DNA of 64,000 nucleotides from Quadrisphaera granulorum (GCF_003149145.1 NZ_QGDQ01000001.1:310001-374000); one strand, 5' to 3'; positions 50,908 to 60,539 are shown, counted from the stretch's first letter. Notes: a model not told the origin generated them from the letters alone. Translations and numbers: made by a program.

Positions 50908-51582
50908 TCAGGCCGGGGTGATCCCGGCCTCGCGGGCGCGGGCGGCCGCCTCGGTCCGGTCGGAGGCCTGGAGCTTGGCGAGCACCGCCGAGACCACGTT
51001 GCGGACGGTCTTGGGCGAGAGGAACAGCGCCTGCGCGATCTCCGCGTTGGTGCGGCCCGCCGCCAGCAGCTCCAGCACCTCCGCCTCGCGCGCAGTGAGC
51101 TCGGGGAAGGCCGCAGCGGCCGTCGGCGGCGCCGGGGGAGCGGCGAAGAAGGCCGCCATGCGGCCCGCCAGCGCCGCGCCGAACACCGCCCCACCGGTCG
51201 CCGCAGTGCGCACGGCGGCCACCAGCTCCTCCTGCCCCGCTCCCTTGAGCAGGTAGCCGCGGGCCCCCGCGCGCACGGCCGCGAACACGGTGGCGTCCTC
51301 CTCCGACATCGTCAGGACGACGACGGCGGCCCGGGCGCGCGAGTCCACGAGCCGGCGCGTGGCGTCCACACCGTCGAGGACGGGCATCTGCACGTCCATG
51401 AGCACGACGTCGGGGTCGTGCTCCGCGACAGCGGCGACGGCCTGCTCGCCGTCGGCCGCCGTGCCCACCACGTCGACCACGCCGGTGGAGGCCAGCAGCG
51501 CGGCGACGCCGTCGCGGAAGAGCGGGTGGTCGTCCACGACGAGCACCCGCGGCAGCGGGCGCGTGGTCCCGGGCTCAGGCAC
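50908..51582 (-). CDS. NarL/LuxR-family response regulator
   Basis: A 224-residue two-component regulator. The receiver domain has the acidic pair in VLVVDDHPLFRDGV, phospho-acceptor Asp63 in VVLMDVQMPVLDG, the Thr in VVVLTMSEED, and the Lys in GYLLKGAGQEEL. An Ala/Pro-rich linker leads to the LuxR helix-turn-helix near residues 160-215 (LTAREAEVLELLAAGRTNAEIAQALFLSPKTVRNVVSAVLAKL). The GTG at 51582 overlaps the end of the histidine kinase gene by 8 bases, so the pair is coupled. Candidate targets are the GTCCCG/CGGGAC sites upstream of the kinase gene. Confidence 0.93.
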   Translation of the reverse strand: MPEPGTTRPLPRVLVVDDHPLFRDGVAALLASTGVVDVVGTAADGEQAVAAVAEHDPDVVLMDVQMPVLDGVDATRRLVDSRARAAVVVLTMSEEDATVFAAVRAGARGYLLKGAGQEELVAAVRTAATGGAVFGAALAGRMAAFFAAPPAPPTAAAAFPELTAREAEVLELLAAGRTNAEIAQALFLSPKTVRNVVSAVLAKLQASDRTEAAARAREAGITPA

Positions 51583-53680
51583 GGGCCACCTGCTGGGGCA
51601 CGGCGGGCTCGATGGCTGTCAGCGGCAGCAGCGCCTCGACGCGGGTGCCGCCGCCCGGCGGGCAGGTCACCGTGCAGCTGCCCCCGAGCTCGCGGGCGCG
51701 CTCCTTCAGTGAGGCCAGGCCCACGCCGGCGGGAGCAGCGGGGTCGATGCCGCGGCCGTCGTCGTCCACCACCACCTCCAGCGCGCTGCCGCGGCGCCCC
51801 AGGTGCACCGAGCACCGGGTCGCGCGGGCGTGCCGGGCGGCGTTGGTCACGGCCTCGCCGGCGATGCGGTAGGCGGCCACCTCCACCGCGGCCGGCAGGG
51901 AGGCGGCCTCGAGGTCGGCGGCCGCTCGTACGCTCACGTCGAGGCCAGCGACCCCGAGGCGGTCGGCGTGCTGGCGCAGCGCGCCGACCAGCCCGAGGTC
52001 GTCCAGGGCCGGCGGGCGCAGCTCGTGCACGAGGCGCCGGACCTCGGCCAGCGCCTCCTGGACGTCGTCGCGGACCCGCCCGAGCATCCGCTGCGCGGGC
52101 TCCGGCAGGTCCGGGGCCAGGTTGCGGACGGTGTCCACGGCCATGACGGCCGCCCCCAGCACCGGGCCGAGCCCGTCGTGCAGGTCGCGGCGCACCCGGC
52201 GGCGGTCCTCCTCGCGGACGGCGAGGATGCGGGCCCGGCTGGCCTGCAGGTCCTCCGCGAGCGCCTCGGCGCGAGCGGCGAGGGCGGCCTGGCGCACGAG
52301 GTCGCCGAGGAGGCGCTCGTCGCGGCGCGACAGCCGGCTGCGCCCCGTGCCGCAGCCCGGGCCCGCCGGCAGCAGCAGCCGTCCGAGGGGTTCGCCCCGG
52401 TAGACCAGGGGCAGCTCGCGGCGCGCGTCCGGCTCCAGGTGGCGTCCGTGCACGGCCACGAGGCTGCCGCCGTCGGCGCGGTCGACCTCCACCACCACGT
52501 CGTCCACGCGGAACGCGTGCGCCACGGACTCCGCCACGACGAGCAGCTGCTCGCGCGCCGACCCCGACCGCTCGAGCGCCTGCGCCAGCGACGAGAGCGC
52601 GTGCCAGGGGTCGTCGCGGTCACCCAGCACGAGGCGGCGCACGGCGCTCCACACGCGCTCGCGCAGCGGCCCGTACACGGCCGTGACAAGCAGCACCGCC
52701 ACGAGTGCTGCCTCCCTCTCGGGCAGGGCACCCCCCAGCAGCGCCGAGGCGGCGGCCACGAGGACCACGTCGACCACGAGCACCGACCCCGCCACCAGCG
52801 CCCATACGAGGGTGCCGCCGAGCAGCCTGTCGACGTCGACGAGGTCGGGGCGCACGAGCGCCACCGCGCAGGAGGCGGCTACCACCGCGCAGGAGACCGT
52901 GAGCGCCGCCGAGGTGAACCCGTCGGGCAGGGCCCAGACGGTGAGCATCGTGAGCAGGGCCACCAGCGCTGACCAGAGCATCCAGCGGCTGCGGTCGCGC
53001 GCCGGCCCGGCGGGTCCGCGCGAGCGCGCCACGAGCAGCGCGAACGGCACGAGCAGGCTCACCGGCACCAGCGCCCGCGCCAGCACCCACACCGCCTCCC
53101 AGACCGGCTCGGGCAGGGGCACCGGCACCGGGTCGAGGTCCACGCCGGGCACGGGGGGCTGCCCCACCACGGACGACGGGACGCCGAGCACGACCACCGG
53201 GAGCAGCGCCGTGCTCGCCAGCCCGACGAGGGCCGCGGGGCGCCAGACCCGCCCGCGGGGGAGCGCGCCGTCGTGCACGAGCAGCAGCACCAGCGGGAGC
53301 GGCAGCAGCAGCCACGCACCGAGCCGGTTGTAGGACCAGAACGCCGCCGTGGCGCCGGTGCCGTCGCCGGCGGTGAGGGCGTGAAGCAGCCACGACGCCG
53401 AGACGCCGTCCACGGCCCACAGCAGCCCCCCGAGGAGCAGGACGACGGCGACGGGGTGCGCCCGGTCCCGACCCCGCGTCGTCGTCCGCGGACCGAGCGC
53501 CTGCACGACGGCGCCGGGGACGGCGAGGAGCAGTCCCGTCAGGGCGGTGCTCCAGCCGGTGCTCGCAGCATCCGGGACGGACGAGGTGGGGGAGAGGGCG
53601 TCGAGCACGGCGCTGATCACGAGGGCCGCCGCGCAGGCGGCCACCACGAGCGCCCCCGACGGGCGCACCGGAGCGCGCAT
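51575..53680 (-). CDS. Membrane sensor histidine kinase (NarX/DesK type)
   Basis: A 701-residue kinase. About nine or ten hydrophobic segments occupy residues 8-370. A GAF-like region follows (about 390-470: LAQALERSGSAREQLLVVAESVAHAFRVDDVVVEVDR). Then comes HisKA_3 with the phospho-accepting His near residue 499 in RRVRRDLHDGLGPVLGAAV. The ATPase domain has NAARHARATRCSVHL (N box), DDDGRGIDPAAPAGVGLASLKERA (G boxes) and GGGTRVEALLPL. The signal is unknown. ATG 53680 is used; the frame extends upstream to 53746 without conserved sequence. It is divergent from a small membrane-protein gene. Confidence 0.9.
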   Translation of the reverse strand: MRAPVRPSGALVVAACAAALVISAVLDALSPTSSVPDAASTGWSTALTGLLLAVPGAVVQALGPRTTTRGRDRAHPVAVVLLLGGLLWAVDGVSASWLLHALTAGDGTGATAAFWSYNRLGAWLLLPLPLVLLLVHDGALPRGRVWRPAALVGLASTALLPVVVLGVPSSVVGQPPVPGVDLDPVPVPLPEPVWEAVWVLARALVPVSLLVPFALLVARSRGPAGPARDRSRWMLWSALVALLTMLTVWALPDGFTSAALTVSCAVVAASCAVALVRPDLVDVDRLLGGTLVWALVAGSVLVVDVVLVAAASALLGGALPEREAALVAVLLVTAVYGPLRERVWSAVRRLVLGDRDDPWHALSSLAQALERSGSAREQLLVVAESVAHAFRVDDVVVEVDRADGGSLVAVHGRHLEPDARRELPLVYRGEPLGRLLLPAGPGCGTGRSRLSRRDERLLGDLVRQAALAARAEALAEDLQASRARILAVREEDRRRVRRDLHDGLGPVLGAAVMAVDTVRNLAPDLPEPAQRMLGRVRDDVQEALAEVRRLVHELRPPALDDLGLVGALRQHADRLGVAGLDVSVRAAADLEAASLPAAVEVAAYRIAGEAVTNAARHARATRCSVHLGRRGSALEVVVDDDGRGIDPAAPAGVGLASLKERARELGGSCTVTCPPGGGTRVEALLPLTAIEPAVPQQVARA

Positions 53681-53703
53681 CCGCCGATGGTGGCACCGGG
53701 GGC

Positions 53704-53790
53704 GTCCCGCTGTCCCGGGTCGCGGTGTCCCGTGCGCCCGGGACACCAGGCGTGACCAGCGCGGGAGCGCTCGGCCCTGACGCCCGGGAC
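53704..53790. promoter_or_regulatory. Cluster of GTCCCG/CGGGAC half-sites in the divergent region
   Basis: Three GTCCCG sites (53704, 53712 and 53727) and two reverse CGGGAC sites (53739 and 53785) lie in under 90 bases. Two of them form the palindrome GTGTCCCG-6-CGGGACAC at 53725-53746. The placement between the kinase gene and the divergent membrane-protein gene suggests operators, possibly of the response regulator. This is inference. Confidence 0.4.
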
Positions 53791-53874
53791 GCTGCGGCGA
53801 GGAGCGTCTTCCTCACCAGCACCACCGCTTCGGGATGGCGACCTGCCACCCCACACACCGCACAGGAGCCCACC

Positions 53875-54573
53875 GTGTCCCTCACCGACCGTCCCGCCCC
53901 CGCCCGCACCGACGTCTCCGGCGCCGACACCTCCGCCGCGACCAGCAGCCGGGTGCCCGCCCAGCGCACTCGTCGCCAGCACGAGCCGCTGGCCGACCCG
54001 CCCACCGCGTCCTGGGTGCGGCGCCGGGCCGCCGTCCTCGTCGCCGGGGGGCTCGCCTGGTCGCTCACCACCTACGCCGTCGGCCTCAACACCCCCGCGG
54101 GAGAGCTGCCCGGGCGGATCGCCGACCTGTCCAGCTTCTGCTTCCAGGCCGGAGTGATGGCGCTGCTGACGATCATCCACCGGACCCAGGCGCTCGGCCC
54201 GGGCCGCGTGGCTCGCGGCTTCCTGCGGGTGGAGGCGGTGCTGCTGGGCCTGGCGATGGTCAACAGCCTCCTCGCCGCGACGGTCGCCGACATGGGCAAC
54301 CCGGTCCAGTTCTGGACCGACCCGTTCTGGCCGCTGTCGATGCTGGGCATGCTCGTCTGCGGCGTCCGCATCGCGGTCGCTGGCCGGTGGCAGGGCGTCC
54401 TGCGCTTCTACCCGTCCATCGCCGAGGCCTACTTCCCGCTGGTCATGGGCTCGATCCTCCTCTTCGGCCGCGACGCCGCCGACATCGCCAGCGGCACGGT
54501 GGTCCTCCTCGGCTACACAGGCATGGGCGTCGTCATCGCCGCCCGCCCTGACCTCGTCGGCGCCCGCGGCTGA
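53875..54573 (+). CDS. Multi-pass membrane protein of unknown function
   Basis: A 232-residue protein. A charged, Thr/Arg-rich cytoplasmic lead of about 45 residues (with RRQHEPLADPPTASWVRRRA) is followed by roughly five or six hydrophobic segments: LVAGGLAWSLTTYAVGL, FCFQAGVMALLTIIHRTQ, LRVEAVLLGLAMVNSLLAAT, FWPLSMLGMLVCGVRIAVAG, YFPLVMGSILLFG, GTVVLLGYTGMGVVIA. AGGAG before GTG 53875 supports the start. I recognise no family. Divergence from a sensor kinase and the shared half-site cluster suggest it is a target of that two-component system. Confidence 0.7.
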   Translation: MSLTDRPAPARTDVSGADTSAATSSRVPAQRTRRQHEPLADPPTASWVRRRAAVLVAGGLAWSLTTYAVGLNTPAGELPGRIADLSSFCFQAGVMALLTIIHRTQALGPGRVARGFLRVEAVLLGLAMVNSLLAATVADMGNPVQFWTDPFWPLSMLGMLVCGVRIAVAGRWQGVLRFYPSIAEAYFPLVMGSILLFGRDAADIASGTVVLLGYTGMGVVIAARPDLVGARG

Positions 54574-54597
54574 CCGGCACCCCTCCGTCCTGATCAT

Positions 54598-54633
54598 GGG
54601 AGACCGGCCACCTGAGCAGGTGGCCGGTCTCCC
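54598..54633 (+). terminator. 16-bp perfect hairpin after the membrane-protein gene
   Basis: Arms 54598-54613 and 54618-54633 pair perfectly around a four-base loop. TGATCATG precedes it. The -10 box of the next gene begins 3 bases after the stem. Confidence 0.8.
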
Positions 54634-54636
54634 TCC

Positions 54637-54642
54637 TAGGCT
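54637..54642 (+). promoter_or_regulatory. TANNNT box for the FAH-gltX operon
   Basis: TAGGCT ends 6 bases before GTG 54649, directly after a terminator hairpin, so a new leaderless transcript probably starts here. Confidence 0.6.
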
Positions 54643-54648
54643 TGACCG

Positions 54649-55434
54649 GTGCGCATCGCCAGGTTCACCACCGGAGACGACCCGAGGTTCGGCCTCGTCG
54701 AGGGAGACGCCGGCGAGGAGGTGATCCACGTCGTCGTGGGAGACCCGCTCTACGCCCCCCTGCAGCCCACGGGTGAGCGCGTGCCGTTGGCCGACGCCCG
54801 CCTGCTGGCCCCGGTCATCCCGCGCAGCAAGGTCGTGGGCATCGGCCGCAACTACGCCGACCACGCCCGCGAGATGGGCAACGAGCTCCCCGAGAAGCCG
54901 CTGATGTTCCTCGTGCCGAACACCGCCGTCATCGGCCCCTCGGACCCGATCGTCATGCCCGAGGGCTCCGAGCGGGTGGACTACGAGGGCGAGCTCGCCG
55001 TCGTCATCGGCCGCGTCTGCAAGGACGTCCCCGAGGAGCGCGTGGCCGAGGTGGTCTTCGGCTACACGGTCGCCAACGACGTCACCGCCCGCGACTGGCA
55101 GAAGGGCGACGGGCAGTGGGCCCGCGCCAAGGGCTTCGACTCCTCCAAGCCCCTCGGGCCGTACATCGTCCCGGACCTGACCCTCGAGGACGTCGAGGAC
55201 CTGCGCCTGCAGACCCGCCTGGACGGGAAGACCGTGCAGGACGGCACCACCAAGGACATGGTCTTCGGCGTCGCCGAGCTCGTCGCCACCGCCAGCCGGG
55301 CGTTCACGCTGCTCCCGGGTGACGTCATCCTCACCGGCACCCCCGCCGGCGTCGGGCAGCTGCGCGAGGGCCAGCGCGTCGAGGTCGAGGTCGAGGGCAT
55401 CGGCGTGCTGAGCAACCCGGTGGTGCGGCGATGA
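54649..55434 (+). CDS. Fumarylacetoacetate hydrolase family protein
   Basis: A 261-residue FAH-fold enzyme. It has [36 protein letters not shown] near residue 63, the metal-binding acidic set including [12 protein letters not shown] near residue 107, and NDVTARDWQ; the C-terminus is [18 protein letters not shown]. Such enzymes act as acylpyruvases, oxaloacetate decarboxylases or hydratase/isomerases, so the substrate is open. It sits directly before gltX with an ATGA overlap. The same pair occurs in M. tuberculosis (Rv2993c-Rv2992c), suggesting a conserved but unexplained link. Confidence 0.88.
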   Translation: MRIARFTTGDDPRFGLVEGDAGEEVIHVVVGDPLYAPLQPTGERVPLADARLLAPVIPRSKVVGIGRNYADHAREMGNELPEKPLMFLVPNTAVIGPSDPIVMPEGSERVDYEGELAVVIGRVCKDVPEERVAEVVFGYTVANDVTARDWQKGDGQWARAKGFDSSKPLGPYIVPDLTLEDVEDLRLQTRLDGKTVQDGTTKDMVFGVAELVATASRAFTLLPGDVILTGTPAGVGQLREGQRVEVEVEGIGVLSNPVVRR

Positions 55435-56954
55435 GCGAGACCAGCACGACGGTGACCACGACGACGACGGCGAGCGCGAGCCCGGTGAGGGTGCGCATCG
55501 CGCCGTCCCCGACCGGCGTGCCCCACGTCGGCTTCCTGCGCACAGCGCTGTTCAACTGGGCCTACGCCCGCCACACCGGCGGCACGTTCGTGCTGCGCAT
55601 CGAGGACACCGACCTCGCGCGCCACAGCGAGGAGAGCTACCACCAGATGGTGGAGGCGCTGCGCTGGCTGGGCCTGGAGTGGGACGAGGGCGTCGAGGTC
55701 GGCGGCCCGCACGAGCCCTACCGGCAGTCCCAGCGCAGCGCGCTGTACGCCGACGTGCTCGCCGAGCTCGTCGAGGGCGGGTACGTCTACGAGTCGTTCT
55801 CCAGCCCGGAGGAGGCCGCGGAGCGCCGCCGCGCCGCGGGGGAGGACCCCCAGCGCGGCTACGACAACGCCGACCGCGACACCACCGAGGAGCAGAAGGC
55901 CGCCTTCCGCGCGGCGGGCCGCGAGCCCGTGTGGCGCCTGCGGATGCCCGACGGAGACCACTCCTTCCACGACCTCGTCCGCGGCGAGGTGCGCTTCCCC
56001 GCCGGGTCGGTGCCCGACTACGTGGTGGCCCGCGCCGACGGCACCCCGCTGTACACGCTGGTCAACCCCGTCGACGACGCGCTCATGGGCATCACCCACG
56101 TGCTGCGCGGTGAGGACCTGCTCTCCTCCACGCCGCGCCAGCTGGCGCTGTTCGACGCGCTCAAGGCCATCGGGACGGCGCACGTCACGCCCCTGTACGG
56201 GCACATGCCCTACGTCATGGGCGAGGGCAACCGGAAGCTGTCCAAGCGCGACCCGGAGTCCAACCTCTTCGTCCACCGCGAGCGCGGCTTCCTGCCCGAG
56301 GGGCTGCTCAACTACCTCGCGCTGCTCGGATGGTCGATCGGGCCCCACCGCGACGTCTTCACCCCGGCGGAGATGGTGGAGGCGTTCGACATCGCCGACG
56401 TCGTCGCCAGCCCCTCCCGGTTCGACCTCAAGAAGGCCGAGGCCATCAACGCGGCCCACATGCGGCTGCTGACCCCGGAAGCGTTCCGCGACCGCGTGCT
56501 CGCCCGCCTCCAGGACGACGGCGTGCTGCCCGCCGAGCCCACCGAGCGGCAGGTGGCCGTGCTGGCCGCGGCCGCGCCGCTCGTGCAGGAGCGCATGGTG
56601 CTGCTGGGGGAGGCCGCCGGGATGCTCGGCTTCCTCTTCGTCGACGACGACGCGCTCGTCGTCGAGGAGGACGCCCGCGGGTCCCTGCGCCCCGAGGCTG
56701 CCGACGTGCTCGACGCCTCGGTGCGGGCCCTGGAGGCCCTCGAGGACGACGCGTGGGCCGCGGCGTCGTTGGAGGCCGCGCTGCGCGAGGCGCTCGTGGA
56801 CGGGCTGGGCGTCAAGCCCAAGTTCGCGTTCGCGCCGTTGCGCGTGGCCGTCACCGGCCGGCGGGTCTCCCCGCCGCTGTTCGAGTCGATGGAGCTGCTG
56901 GGGCGCGACAGCGCGCTGGCGCGCCTGGCGTCGCTGCGCGCCTCCCTGGGGTGA
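55431..56954 (+). CDS. gltX: Glutamyl-tRNA synthetase
   Basis: Class I synthetase of 507 residues. The HIGH-type motif is in [25 protein letters not shown] near residue 25. The KMSKS-type motif is [12 protein letters not shown] near residue 269. The Glu-binding [14 protein letters not shown] is present. With GatCAB encoded in the window it is expected to charge both tRNA-Glu and tRNA-Gln. ATG 55431 overlaps the preceding stop and its own stop overlaps the CPBP gene (GTGA). Its two cognate tRNA genes lie about 1.1 kb downstream. Confidence 0.96.
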   Translation: MSETSTTVTTTTTASASPVRVRIAPSPTGVPHVGFLRTALFNWAYARHTGGTFVLRIEDTDLARHSEESYHQMVEALRWLGLEWDEGVEVGGPHEPYRQSQRSALYADVLAELVEGGYVYESFSSPEEAAERRRAAGEDPQRGYDNADRDTTEEQKAAFRAAGREPVWRLRMPDGDHSFHDLVRGEVRFPAGSVPDYVVARADGTPLYTLVNPVDDALMGITHVLRGEDLLSSTPRQLALFDALKAIGTAHVTPLYGHMPYVMGEGNRKLSKRDPESNLFVHRERGFLPEGLLNYLALLGWSIGPHRDVFTPAEMVEAFDIADVVASPSRFDLKKAEAINAAHMRLLTPEAFRDRVLARLQDDGVLPAEPTERQVAVLAAAAPLVQERMVLLGEAAGMLGFLFVDDDALVVEEDARGSLRPEAADVLDASVRALEALEDDAWAAASLEAALREALVDGLGVKPKFAFAPLRVAVTGRRVSPPLFESMELLGRDSALARLASLRASLG

Positions 56955-57931
56955 CAGCGGGCTCGGTGGACGACGCCGACCTCGCCGTCAGGTGGGGGCC
57001 GCGGCCCTACCCGCAACTCCTGCGGGGGCCGCGGCACCGCTGGTGGCGGCCGCTCGTCGGCGCTGCCGTGGCGGTTGCGGGCGTCGGCGTGCTCATCGCG
57101 CTCATCGGGGTCGCCTACGCCGTGGCGGAGGTGGTGCTGGGACGGCCGCTGACGGACGAGGAGCTGCTGGCGAGCCCGGTGGCGTTCCTCGCGAACAACC
57201 TCGTGCTCGCCGCGCTCATCCCGCTCAGCTGGGCGGCCGTGCGACTCGGGCACGGCATCGGTCCGCGGTGGGTGGTGTCCGTCATGGGCAGGCTGCGCTG
57301 GCGCTGGCTGTTCGTGTCCGGGCTGCTGCCCGCCGTCGTCGTCCTGGTCACCGTGGGTGGGCTGGGGCTCCTCTCGGCCGCCGCCGGTGAGGAGCCGTTC
57401 GGCTCCGGTGACCAGCGGCGCACGGGCGCGGTGGTGGCGCTGCTCGTCGTCGTCGTGCTCACCACGCCGCTGCAGGCGGCGGGGGAGGAGTACTTCTTCC
57501 GCGGCTGGATGTCCCAGGCGATCGGCTCGTGGTTCCGGCGACCCGGGGTGGGGGCCGTGGTGGCGGCGTTGGTGTCGGCGACGGCGTTCGCCTACGCCCA
57601 CGGCGACCAGGACCCTTGGCTGTACGCCGACAGGTTCCTCTTCGGGCTGACCGCCAGCTACCTCGCGTGGCGCACGGGGGGACTGGAGACGGGCATTGCC
57701 TTCCACGCGGTGAACAACATCGTCGTCTTCGTCCCGACGGTGCTCGCGGGTGGGCTCTCGGAGTCGCTGGGGACGACGTCGGCGTCGCCCCTGCTCGTGG
57801 TGGTCGACGCGGTGGGGTTTGCCGTGATTGCCCTGGGCGCGGCGCGGATGGCGCGCCGGAGGGGGTTGGTTCGGCTCTCGGTGCCACCTCGGGTAGAGTC
57901 TTCCCTCGGCGCGGTCAACGGCCCGGTCTAA
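56951..57931 (+). CDS. CPBP family intramembrane glutamic protease
   Basis: A 326-residue membrane protein with about seven or eight hydrophobic segments. Catalytic motifs are clear: Glu179-Glu180 and Arg184 in [17 protein letters not shown], a histidine in [18 protein letters not shown], and [12 protein letters not shown] as the last motif. It differs in length and sequence from the CPBP protein at 14981. GTG 56951 overlaps the gltX stop, so it is co-translated with gltX. Its substrate is unknown. Confidence 0.85.
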   Translation: MTAGSVDDADLAVRWGPRPYPQLLRGPRHRWWRPLVGAAVAVAGVGVLIALIGVAYAVAEVVLGRPLTDEELLASPVAFLANNLVLAALIPLSWAAVRLGHGIGPRWVVSVMGRLRWRWLFVSGLLPAVVVLVTVGGLGLLSAAAGEEPFGSGDQRRTGAVVALLVVVVLTTPLQAAGEEYFFRGWMSQAIGSWFRRPGVGAVVAALVSATAFAYAHGDQDPWLYADRFLFGLTASYLAWRTGGLETGIAFHAVNNIVVFVPTVLAGGLSESLGTTSASPLLVVVDAVGFAVIALGAARMARRRGLVRLSVPPRVESSLGAVNGPV

Positions 57932-58008
57932 GACCGGAACCGCTGGCAGTTCCGACGCTTTGCTTACTCAGTGTTTGCTCACTCCATGTGATCAGCGCTG
58001 GTGAGTGG

Positions 58009-58080
58009 TGGGGTATGGTGTAATTGGCAGCACAAGGGATTCTGATTCCCTTAGTCTAGGTTCGAGTCCTGGTACCCCAG
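58009..58080 (+). tRNA. tRNA-Gln (CTG anticodon)
   Basis: A 72-base cloverleaf. The acceptor stem TGGGGTA/TACCCCA has discriminator G58080. The anticodon arm GGGAT-TCTGA-TTCCC region shows CTG, and the T-loop is TTCGAGT. No CCA is encoded. Charging is presumably by GltX plus GatCAB. Confidence 0.93.
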
Positions 58081-58081
58081 C

Positions 58082-58154
58082 GGCCCCGTTGTGTAGTGGC
58101 CTAGCACGCCGCCCTCTCAAGGCGGTAGCGCGGGTTCGAATCCCGTCGGGGCTA
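58082..58154 (+). tRNA. tRNA-Glu (CTC anticodon)
   Basis: A 73-base cloverleaf. The acceptor GGCCCCG pairs with CGGGGCT (one G-U), the D-stem is GTG/CAC, the anticodon stem CCGCC/GGCGG carries loop CTCTCAA (anticodon CTC), and the T-loop is TTCGAAT. It follows tRNA-Gln by one base, so they are processed from one precursor. No CCA is encoded. Confidence 0.93.
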
Positions 58155-58159
58155 CACCT

Positions 58160-58197
58160 GAGGCCCGGTGCGCAGATGCGCACCGGGCCTCTTTTTT
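58160..58197 (+). terminator. Rho-independent terminator after the tRNA pair
   Basis: A 14-bp perfect stem (58160-58173 with 58178-58191), four-base loop and six T residues. This is the only hairpin in the window with a full U-tract. Confidence 0.95.
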
Positions 58198-58246
58198 CGT
58201 ATCGGGCTGGACCGCAACGGGGCGCCCGGCTGCGGACGCGGCAGGG

Positions 58247-58966
58247 TCAGGCGGAGCGAGCGAGGGCTTCGGACAGCCGTGAGGCCGCGGTGAGCACCGC
58301 CTCGGCGTGCAGGCGCCCGGGCTGGCGGCCCAGCCGCTGCAGCGGCCCCGAGATCGACACTGCGGCGACGACGCGCCCGGCGGGGGAGCGCACCGGCGCG
58401 GACACGGACGCAACGCCGTCTTCACGCTCTGCCGCCGAGCTGGCCCAGCCCCGCCGGCGCACCGCGGCGAGCCCGGCAGCCGTGAAGGCCGCACCGGAGA
58501 GCCCCCGGTGCAGACGCTCCGGGTCTTCCCAGGCCAGGAGCACCTGCGCGGCCGACCCTGCGTGCATGGACAGGGACGCGCCCACGGGGACGGAGTCGCG
58601 CAGGCCGGGGCCGGGGCGGTCGGCGGCGGCCACGCAGACGCGCACGTCGCCCTGGCGGCGGTACAGCTGGGCGCTCTCGTGGGCGGCGTCGCGCAGGGCC
58701 GCCAGCACCGGGCCGGCACTGGCGAGCAGTCGGTCTTCGCCAGCGGCGGCGGCGAGTTCTCCCAGGCGAGAGCCGAGTACGAAGCGGCCCTGGAGGTCTC
58801 GCGTCACGAGCCGGTGGTGCTCGAGCGCCACGGCCAGTCGGTGGGCCGTGGGGCGTGACAGCTGCGTGGCGCTGACGAGCTGCGCGAGCGAGAGCGGGCC
58901 TGCCTCGAGGGCGGTCAGCACTCCAACGGCCTTGTCCAGGACGCCGACTCCGCTAGACTTGTCCAC
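58247..58966 (-). CDS. ndgR: IclR-family regulator of leuCD (NdgR/LtbR type)
   Basis: A 239-residue IclR-family regulator. The N-terminal winged helix-turn-helix reads SSGVGVLDKAVGVLTALEAGPLSLAQLVSATQLSRPTAHRLAVALEHHRLV. The C-terminal effector domain (about 80-235) has GSAAQVLLAW and APVRSPAGRVVAAVSISGP. Its divergent position next to leuCD is that of LtbR in Corynebacterium, NdgR in Streptomyces and Rv2989 in M. tuberculosis, known regulators of leucine and amino acid metabolism. GTG 58966 is chosen at the conserved DKSSGVGVLDKA start. Orthology is by synteny and sequence look, not by search. Confidence 0.85.
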   Translation of the reverse strand: MDKSSGVGVLDKAVGVLTALEAGPLSLAQLVSATQLSRPTAHRLAVALEHHRLVTRDLQGRFVLGSRLGELAAAAGEDRLLASAGPVLAALRDAAHESAQLYRRQGDVRVCVAAADRPGPGLRDSVPVGASLSMHAGSAAQVLLAWEDPERLHRGLSGAAFTAAGLAAVRRRGWASSAAEREDGVASVSAPVRSPAGRVVAAVSISGPLQRLGRQPGRLHAEAVLTAASRLSEALARSA

Positions 58967-58981
58967 GGCTCGATACTCCCG

Positions 58982-58996
58982 TCTCAGTCTGTGAGA
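58982..58996. promoter_or_regulatory. Candidate operator between ndgR and leuC
   Basis: Palindrome TCTCA-GTCTG-TGAGA lies 16 bases upstream of the regulator GTG and 70 bases before leuC. It is an AT-richer patch in a GC-rich gap and a plausible IclR-type binding site. Confidence 0.4.
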
Positions 58997-59066
58997 TGCA
59001 AGTGACCGGGCCGCGGGCCCGCGGCGCACCTGCCCGGGCGTGACGCAGGATCTGGTGGAGGACTCA

Positions 59067-60494
59067 GTGGGACGCACGCTGGCCGAGAAGGTCTGGGACG
59101 CACACGTCGTGCGCAAGGGGGCTGCGGGCGAGCCCGACCTGCTCTACATCGACCTGCACCTCATCCACGAGGTCACGAGCCCGCAGGCCTTCGACGGCCT
59201 GCGTGAGGCCGGCCGCCCCGTGCGCCGTCCCGACCTGACGATCGCCACCGAGGACCACAACATCCCGACGGTGGACATCGACAAGCCCATTGCCGACCTC
59301 GTCAGCCGCACGCAGGTCGACACGCTGCGTCGCAACGCCGCGGAGTTCGGCGTCCGCATCCACTCCCTGGGCGACGTCGACCAGGGCATCGTGCACGTCG
59401 TCGGCCCGCAGACCGGGCTCACCCAGCCGGGCATGACGATCGTCTGCGGTGACTCCCACACCTCCACGCACGGCGCGTTCGGCGCGCTGGCCTTCGGCAT
59501 CGGCACGTCCGAGGTCGAGCACGTGCTCGCCACCCAGACGCTGCCGCTGGCGCCGTTCAAGACCATGGCCATCACCGTCGACGGCGAGCTGCCCGAGGGC
59601 ACCACCAGCAAGGACATCATCCTCGCGGTCATCGCCAAGATCGGCACCGGCGGCGGTCAGGGCTACGTGCTCGAGTACCGCGGCGAGGCGATCCGCGCGC
59701 TGTCCATGGAGTCGCGCCTGACCGTCTGCAACATGTCGATCGAGGCCGGCGCCCGCGCCGGCATGATCGCTCCGGACGAGAAGACCTTTGCCTACATCAA
59801 GGACAAGCCCCACGCCCCCAAGGGCGCCGACTGGGACGCTGCCGTCGCGAACTGGCGCGAGCTGGTCACCGACGACGACGCCGTCTTCGACGCCGAGGTC
59901 GTCATCTCCGCTGCCGACCTGGAGCCCTTCGTCACCTGGGGCACCAACCCCGGCCAGGGCGTGCCGCTGAGCGGCTCCGTGCCCGACCCGGCCCAGATGA
60001 CCGATGAGGGCGAGCGCGCCGCCGCCGAGCGCTCCCTGGAGTACATGGGTCTCAAGGCTGGCACGCCGATGCGTGAGATCCCGGTCGACACGGTCTTCAT
60101 CGGCTCCTGCACGAACGGCCGCATCGAGGACCTGCGCGTCGCCGCCGAGGTGCTCAAGGGGCGCAAGGTTGCCGATGGCGTTCGCCTCATGGTGGTTCCC
60201 GGCTCCGTTCGCGTGCGCCTCCAGGCCATGGAGGAGGGGCTGGACAAGGTCTTCCTCGAGGCGGGCGGTGAGTGGCGCGGCGCGGGCTGCTCCATGTGCC
60301 TGGGCATGAACCCCGACCAGCTCGCCGTCGGCGAGCGCGCGGCCAGCACCTCCAACCGCAACTTCGAGGGCCGACAGGGCAAGGGCGGGCGCACCCACCT
60401 CGTGTCCGTGCCGGTGGCTGCCGCCACCGCCGTGCGCGGGACCCTGTCCAGCCCCGCCGACCTGGCACCGGCCGCCCAGCCGGCCCTGGTCTGA
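59067..60494 (+). CDS. leuC: 3-Isopropylmalate dehydratase large subunit
   Basis: Fe-S aconitase-family subunit of isopropylmalate isomerase, 475 residues. The three cluster cysteines are Cys348 in [14 protein letters not shown], and Cys408 and Cys411 in [45 protein letters not shown] is the family signature near residue 130. GTG 59067 is preferred over GTG 59040: GGAGG at 59057-59061 sits at good distance and the protein then begins [15 protein letters not shown]. It may also act in the citramalate route. leuD follows after 45 bases. Confidence 0.96.
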   Translation: MGRTLAEKVWDAHVVRKGAAGEPDLLYIDLHLIHEVTSPQAFDGLREAGRPVRRPDLTIATEDHNIPTVDIDKPIADLVSRTQVDTLRRNAAEFGVRIHSLGDVDQGIVHVVGPQTGLTQPGMTIVCGDSHTSTHGAFGALAFGIGTSEVEHVLATQTLPLAPFKTMAITVDGELPEGTTSKDIILAVIAKIGTGGGQGYVLEYRGEAIRALSMESRLTVCNMSIEAGARAGMIAPDEKTFAYIKDKPHAPKGADWDAAVANWRELVTDDDAVFDAEVVISAADLEPFVTWGTNPGQGVPLSGSVPDPAQMTDEGERAAAERSLEYMGLKAGTPMREIPVDTVFIGSCTNGRIEDLRVAAEVLKGRKVADGVRLMVVPGSVRVRLQAMEEGLDKVFLEAGGEWRGAGCSMCLGMNPDQLAVGERAASTSNRNFEGRQGKGGRTHLVSVPVAAATAVRGTLSSPADLAPAAQPALV

Positions 60495-60539
60495 GCGCCG
60501 CCCCGCCGCCCCCGCCGCTGACGAGCCCGAGGAACTGAC

